From Castellaniella sp049671645 (GTDB lineage: Bacteria; Pseudomonadota; Gammaproteobacteria; Burkholderiales; Burkholderiaceae_B), in NCBI RefSeq assembly GCF_049671645.1, contig NZ_JBATVG010000019.1:248001-312000 (forward strand): a stretch of 64,000 bases of DNA. Reading direction: 5' to 3'. The notes under the pieces are model-generated. The model did not search any database and was not told the origin of the DNA. It saw only the letters and a list, made by a program, of their open reading frames with translations. Numbering within the stretch: the stretch's first letter is position 1; each line of letters opens with the position of its first letter. Positions 60,006 to 64,000 of the stretch are shown here, one piece after another. The position numbers and the translations under genes were made by a program.

Positions 60006-61449
60006 TGCAGAAGCCAAGCAGGCAATCTGTCATGCACTCTGGCGCTGCTTCGACTCAGTTCGTAGCGTGGCCGATATTGGAGAGGTCCGAGATCACCTCC
60101 TGGCATTACTGGTGTTGAAGTACGCCTCTGACCGTACTGCCTACGAAGCTGGCCACGCGGTTGCGCTCGACGCGGATGCCGGATCGGTGCCGTCGTTTGA
60201 GCAACTGCTCCACGCTAAGCACATGCCCGATATCGGGCAGCGAATTGACCGGACACTCGCTGGCCTGGAGAAGCAGTACCCACTGCTGCATGATGCTTTT
60301 CACAGCGTCCGTTTTGACTCCTCCTTGCTGGGCGAACCCAAGCAAAGGCAACCCCTCATCGCTGATCTGCTGAGCTGCTTCGGTGTGCCAGAGTTCGACT
60401 TTCGAGGCGACGCAAGTACCGAAGCGGCTGGCTTTGCCTGCGAAAAGCTCATTAGCGAGGCTGCAGCTGTCGCTGGCAAGCGTGGTGCTGAGTTCTTCAC
60501 CCCGCCCGAGGTTTCCCGGCTGATCGCGGAAATCCTCCAGCCCGAAGCGGGGGAACGCGTTGGTGATCCATGCTGCGGTTCTGGCACGTTGTTGTTGACC
60601 TGCAGCACCTTCGCGCGTACTCACTCTGCCAGTGGTGGATGTCAGCTGTTTGGCCAAGAGAAGAACGGCAGCACCTGGGCCCTCGCAAAAATCAACATGT
60701 TTTTGCATGGGGAGCTCGCCGCGCAGTTGGCATGGGGAGACACCCTTAAAGACCCGCGCCTGGTGGCTGGAGGCCAACTGCAGACGTTCGACGTGGTAGT
60801 TTCACACCCGCCCTTCAATGTGAAGGATTGGGGGCAAGAAGCCGCCGCAACCGATCCCTACGGGCGTTACCGACGCGGAGTTCCGCCGCGCGCTTCGGCT
60901 GACTACGCTTTCATCAGCCACATGGTTGAGACGCTCAAGCCTAGTCACGGTCGCATGGCTGTCGTGGTCTCCCATGGTGTCCTCTTCCGCAGCGGCGCGG
61001 AGCTACAGATTCGCAGGCGACTGCTGGAGGAAAGCCTCGTGGACGTAGTGATCGCGCTGCCAGCCAAGCTGCTTCCAAACACGTCCCTGCCGATTGCACT
61101 GCTGGTGTTGCGTAAGGATAAGAGCGACGGACAAGTGTTGTTCATTGACGCCAGCCGCCAGTTCGAGCACGGAAAAACCCAAAACCAGCTACGCAATGAG
61201 GACCTCGCCCGGATCGAGGCCACCTATGCAGCCAGGGCGGATGTTGAGGGCTACGCCCGCTTGGTGTCGTTTGAAGACATTCTTGAGAACAACTGCAACC
61301 TCAACGTGGCTCGCTATGTGGGCGCCGTGGAGCAGGTCTGTCAGGTGGACCTGGAGGCCCTTCGGGCAGAACGCGCACAGCTCCGGGCAGAACTGGAAGG
61401 TCTGGAGAGCAGGTTTGCCAGCCTCATCCAGGAGGTGAACCGTGCGTAA
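59998..61449 (+). CDS. HsdM-like N6-adenine DNA methylase with altered catalytic motif (HPPF)
   Basis: A 483-residue HsdM-like protein. An N-terminal helical region (RDHLLALLVLKYASDR) precedes the SAM-binding motif I, GDPCCGSGTLLL (Asp190), GQEKNGSTWALAKINMFLHG and motif IV. Motif IV reads VVSHPPFN, with His270 where NPPF or DPPY carries the catalytic Asn/Asp. FFTPPEVSRLIAEIL and the C-terminal coiled coil (ALRAERAQLRAELEGLESRF) are typical. The ATG at 59998 has GGAGGTGA 4 bases before it. No HsdR is encoded. Activity is doubtful unless His can substitute. Confidence 0.85.
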   Translation: MLDAEAKQAICHALWRCFDSVRSVADIGEVRDHLLALLVLKYASDRTAYEAGHAVALDADAGSVPSFEQLLHAKHMPDIGQRIDRTLAGLEKQYPLLHDAFHSVRFDSSLLGEPKQRQPLIADLLSCFGVPEFDFRGDASTEAAGFACEKLISEAAAVAGKRGAEFFTPPEVSRLIAEILQPEAGERVGDPCCGSGTLLLTCSTFARTHSASGGCQLFGQEKNGSTWALAKINMFLHGELAAQLAWGDTLKDPRLVAGGQLQTFDVVVSHPPFNVKDWGQEAAATDPYGRYRRGVPPRASADYAFISHMVETLKPSHGRMAVVVSHGVLFRSGAELQIRRRLLEESLVDVVIALPAKLLPNTSLPIALLVLRKDKSDGQVLFIDASRQFEHGKTQNQLRNEDLARIEATYAARADVEGYARLVSFEDILENNCNLNVARYVGAVEQVCQVDLEALRAERAQLRAELEGLESRFASLIQEVNRA

Positions 61450-61452
61450 CAC

Positions 61453-61490
61453 AAAGGAAAACGACCGCTTTCGCGGCCGCTTCCTCTTTT
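61453..61490. terminator. Hairpin after the methylase gene
   Basis: AAAGGAA-ACGACCGC and GCGGCCGC-TTCC form a stem around TTTC, followed by TCTTTT. The A-rich left side would let it work both ways. It separates the methylase from the HEPN gene. Confidence 0.55.
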
Positions 61491-61536
61491 GCGTCTTGGA
61501 GCTTGACGTCCGTCCGAAGAGGGAGCTGCCAAGCAC

Positions 61537-62559
61537 ATGTACCCAAGCGCTTACAGAAAGATCATAACACGTATGCTTAAACAGATCAAAACCCATACAG
61601 CCGGCAATCTGGCACGCATTCAGGCGCTTTCCCACGCCCGTCTGAGCAACTACCGCAGCTTCTTCGGCGCGGCTGATGATGTGCAAGCTTTGGCACTCTA
61701 CCAGTGGAACGAAGAGCTCAGCGCCTGCCTATTCCGCACCATCTCCCTGGTGGAAGTTGTGCTGCGCAACCAGTTTCACAAGGCCTTCAGCCTTCGCTAC
61801 GGCGTCGTGGGTGGACATGGGTCCAGAGACTGGTACAAACACGTCGATCTGGCGCCTATCGCCAGAAACAAGGTCAAGGAAATCACCCATTTCAAGCAGG
61901 GTGCACATCAACTGCCGCGCATTCCCGCCCCCTCGCCAGACGACGTCGTGTCAGGCCTGACCTTTGGCTTCTGGCCGCACCTGCTTGATCTGAAAAAGGA
62001 CGCACTGCATCAAAGCATCGACTGGGGTCCAATCTTGCTAGACGCGCTGCCTGGCCATCGGCAGCGCCAAGCCTCACACTGGGCCAAGCAGAAGCATCAG
62101 GACGAACTCTTCGCCCGCCTGGACTTGTGCAACGGTTTGCGCAATCGCATCGCGCACCACGAGCCTATCTGGAAGCTGGGCGAGTTGATGACCGAAGGCC
62201 GCGCTCGCCCAAGCAAGCCCCTCGCAGTCGCGGCCCCTGCTCCGACCACCCCCCACGAGGCCCTCTCACGGCTTCATCTGCTGTACGGTCGAGTGGTCGA
62301 ACTGCTGACTTGGTTATCGCCTGACTTGGCGAATCAGCACACCCGGTGCGAGCTGCACTTGCGCTGTCTGAGCCTGCTGCAGCCGACCACCTTGCAGGCC
62401 TACCGCCACGCCTTGCCCCCGGCGGAAATCGACCTCGCCACCGTGCGTAACCTTCGCGCGCTGCGCAAGGCCTTGCGTTATGCCGCGCGTCGTCAACAAC
62501 CCGTACTGATCAAGGACGACCACCGCACCCTTGGTCATCTCACCAGCCTGCTACCCTGA
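61537..62559 (+). CDS. Abi-like protein with HEPN RNase motif
   Basis: A 340-residue Abi_2/AbiD-like protein. Residues ~15-60 (LARIQALSHARLSNYRSFFG, ALYQWNEELSACLFRTISLVEVVLRN) fit the family. LRNRIAHHEPIW near 202-210 is the HEPN R-N-x4-H motif (Arg202, His207). Mid-protein VVSGLTFGFWPHLLD is also typical. HEPN Abi proteins cleave RNA to arrest infected cells. An internal start at 61573 is possible; GAGGGAGC lies upstream of 61537. It follows the methylase after 87 bp including a hairpin. Confidence 0.82.
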   Translation: MYPSAYRKIITRMLKQIKTHTAGNLARIQALSHARLSNYRSFFGAADDVQALALYQWNEELSACLFRTISLVEVVLRNQFHKAFSLRYGVVGGHGSRDWYKHVDLAPIARNKVKEITHFKQGAHQLPRIPAPSPDDVVSGLTFGFWPHLLDLKKDALHQSIDWGPILLDALPGHRQRQASHWAKQKHQDELFARLDLCNGLRNRIAHHEPIWKLGELMTEGRARPSKPLAVAAPAPTTPHEALSRLHLLYGRVVELLTWLSPDLANQHTRCELHLRCLSLLQPTTLQAYRHALPPAEIDLATVRNLRALRKALRYAARRQQPVLIKDDHRTLGHLTSLLP

Positions 62560-62814
62560 TTCCACGGCCCCCCTGAACTTCGACAATCTCGAATTCTGGC
62601 GCAGGGAGTCCACTATCATTTGCTGGGCATTGGCGGTCAGCGACGCCGACGTTCCGGCTGGGTCAGTAATTCCATCACTTCCTACTTGCTGTTGGTCATA
62701 AACATAGTCGTATGCCTACCTGCTATTTTAAGTGGGCGACTATGTCCGGTGTTTCAGGGGGCTGGTCCAATGACCGCCTGACTGAACTGCACCCCGCCCC
62801 AACACGACGGCAAG
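62560..62814. other. Intergenic region with possible IS scars
   Basis: No gene is seen. GCCCCCCTGAACTTC (62569) and GTTTCAGGGGGC (62751) are partly inverted, suggesting ends of a lost element of about 190 bp. AATGACCGCCTGA at 62769 equals the left part of the hairpin in the two direct repeats. Confidence 0.35.
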
Positions 62815-63669
62815 TCACGGCGTGCGATCCAGCACCAGCAAGGGATCAATACGCATCTCGAACCATGTCATGCCCCAGTGCAGGTGTGGTCCGGTCGCAC
62901 GCCCAGTCGCGCCCGCCAGCCCAATGACCTGACCCTGGCTCACCACGTCACCCACATGGACATCCAGGCGGGACAGGTGCAGGAAGTTCGAGCCGATGCC
63001 ATAGCCATGATCAATCAGCACCGTACCGCCGGTCAGATACAGGCCGGGATCGGCAAACACCACGCGGCCACTGGCTGGCGCCTTGACCGGTGTGCCAGTC
63101 GGGACGGCAATGTCCATGCCCGAATGCGGGGCGCCAGGGATCCCGTTATAGACGCGGCGGCTACCGAAGCGCCCTGAAACGCGACCGTGCACCGACCAGA
63201 TGAAGGCTTCCGCAAAACCCGTCCCGGAATAGCTGCTTGCACGCGCCTCGGCCACCCGGGCCTGCTCGCGACGAATGCGCGCCGCAATCTGCGGCGGCGG
63301 CGACACAGTCTTGGGCGGCAGCCCGCTAACCCGCTCGACCGGCCAGTCGCGTGGCTGCACGGCCAGGTCTACGGACAGGGCTGCGCCGCCGGGCGGGGTC
63401 ACGCGCAGATGGAGGGGGCCGGTGGCATCTGCCGCGACACCAAACACCACGGTGCCATAGTCGGTGACGGCGAGCGTGCGCCCCTCATAGATCACCTTGC
63501 TTTTCGGGACTACCTTGCCGATCACCATGGCCCCCTGCTGCACCCGCGCCGGGAAGACCACATCTTGGGCTGCGGCGCGGACGCTACCCACCGGTGAAAG
63601 TAGCAACAACGTCAGGCACCAGAGAATCAGCGCGGGGCGCCTGGCCCACACCGCCCTGATTTCCGGCAT
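62815..63669 (-). CDS. M23-family metallopeptidase (LytM-like)
   Basis: A 284-residue peptidase. A signal peptide or anchor (LILWCLTLLLLSPVGSVRA) is followed by an N-terminal beta-domain (FPARVQQGAMVIGKVVPKSKV) and the catalytic M23 domain: zinc ligands in APHSGMDIAVPTGTPVKAPASG (His, Asp) and GPHLHWGMTW (His-x-His). It likely trims peptidoglycan cross-links in the periplasm. The start is uncertain; ATGs at 63699 and 63834 are in frame but add non-conserved sequence before the signal peptide. Confidence 0.87.
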   Translation of the reverse strand: MPEIRAVWARRPALILWCLTLLLLSPVGSVRAAAQDVVFPARVQQGAMVIGKVVPKSKVIYEGRTLAVTDYGTVVFGVAADATGPLHLRVTPPGGAALSVDLAVQPRDWPVERVSGLPPKTVSPPPQIAARIRREQARVAEARASSYSGTGFAEAFIWSVHGRVSGRFGSRRVYNGIPGAPHSGMDIAVPTGTPVKAPASGRVVFADPGLYLTGGTVLIDHGYGIGSNFLHLSRLDVHVGDVVSQGQVIGLAGATGRATGPHLHWGMTWFEMRIDPLLVLDRTP

Positions 63670-63839
63670 CCGGGCCCATCGCCTGACACAACAACGCATC
63701 GCAGAAGTGTTCAACACCATCAGAATCGACACCATGAGAACCGCCGCACCAACGGCATCAACGAGTGTAAGCCGTCTCGCCATCAAGGTCATGTTGCTCA
63801 ACAACCTGGTGGAGAACCGAGATTTCCATGGCATGAGCT

Positions 63840-64000
63840 TCAGCCTTCCCTCGGGGAACGGCGCACCACCCGGACCTTGCCGCTGGATCCGCCACCACAG
63901 TAGAAATGATCGGCGCCATCGGATTCAAGGCCACTTACGCCCATTCCACGCGGCATTTCCAGGGATTCAAGCACCGCGCCGCTTTGCGCGTCGATCCGCC
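63840..64000 (-). CDS. 3' end of a beta-propeller-like protein (partial)
   Basis: The last 52 codons of a gene that continues beyond the window. The sequence RIDAQSGAVLESLEMPRGMG followed by VSGLESDGADHFYCGGG resembles the final blade of YncE/SMP-30-like or glutamine-cyclotransferase-like propellers. It is co-directional with the M23 gene. No function can be given from this fragment. Confidence 0.6.
   Translation of the reverse strand, partial: RIDAQSGAVLESLEMPRGMGVSGLESDGADHFYCGGGSSGKVRVVRRSPREG

Noticed and set aside
62769..62781. AATGACCGCCTGA, matching part of the ~100-bp direct repeats, as a third repeat copy
   Set aside because: Only 13 bases match and the inverted half of the hairpin is missing, so chance or a short scar is as likely.
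63670..63834. Extension of the M23 peptidase to 63834
   Set aside because: It would put about 55 non-conserved residues, with a separate hydrophobic stretch, before a normal signal peptide.

Overview
The window is high-GC bacterial chromosome, most likely from a member of the Burkholderiales and probably Alcaligenaceae (Bordetella/Achromobacter/Castellaniella-like). This rests on the rnpA-rpmH / dnaA-dnaN-gyrB arrangement, the many LysR regulators, an nba-type 3-hydroxyanthranilate pathway and short GC-rich intergenic repeats. I cannot name a species from sequence alone.

Layout. 0.1-4.9 kb: a purine/ureide module with two LysR regulators that resemble each other, an NCS2 purine permease, uraD and allA. 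5.0-17.1 kb: one long minus-strand operon. It encodes conversion of 3-hydroxyanthranilate through 2-aminomuconate to pyruvate and acetyl-CoA (nbaE, F, C, D, H, J, I, G), followed by a five-gene branched-chain/aromatic-type ABC importer. A LysR regulator (17.3-18.2 kb) lies upstream, and a perfect 17-bp palindrome sits in the gap before nbaE. 18.2-20.0 kb: an EamA exporter and another LysR regulator. 20.2-29.4 kb: gcl-hyi-glxR-glycerate kinase-glcG-like-pyk and then glcB. These take glyoxylate, the product of allA, to glycerate, 2-phosphoglycerate and pyruvate, or to malate. 29.5-33.0 kb: a MetE-C-like methyltransferase, an argD-like aminotransferase and an EamA transporter on the minus strand. 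33.1-34.0 kb: a MOSC protein. 34.0-39.5 kb: nirC-nirB-nirD-cobA-cysG(N-terminal half), apparently read from a consensus sigma-54 promoter, so nitrite assimilation with siroheme supply. 39.7-44.4 kb: dinB, a small HMA protein behind an NsrR-like palindrome, narK, ohr-ohrR and an ABM monooxygenase. 44.4-54.2 kb: the replication-origin neighbourhood, with mnmE-yidC-yidD-rnpA-rpmH on the minus strand and dnaA-dnaN-gyrB on the plus strand.

54.2-62.6 kb is accessory DNA. First comes an AT-rich insert (54.3-58.9 kb) between two ~100-bp direct repeats, the first of which begins at the gyrB stop. It holds an unrecognised three-TM protein, nested IS3-family remnants and a winged-helix-like/TIR-like protein resembling anti-phage effectors. 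Next is a compact cluster of a half-size HsdS-like protein, an HsdM-like methylase whose catalytic motif reads HPPF instead of NPPF, and a HEPN/Abi-type protein, with no HsdR. This cluster and the TIR-like gene are the best candidates for a poorly described defence system. The window ends with an M23 metallopeptidase and the 3' end of a beta-propeller-like gene.

Small-scale structure includes a short two-hairpin repeat family, one copy of which lies in frame inside the G domain of mnmE and another over the stop codon of the HMA gene. There is also a ~200-bp element between mnmE and yidC with 32-bp inverted arms.
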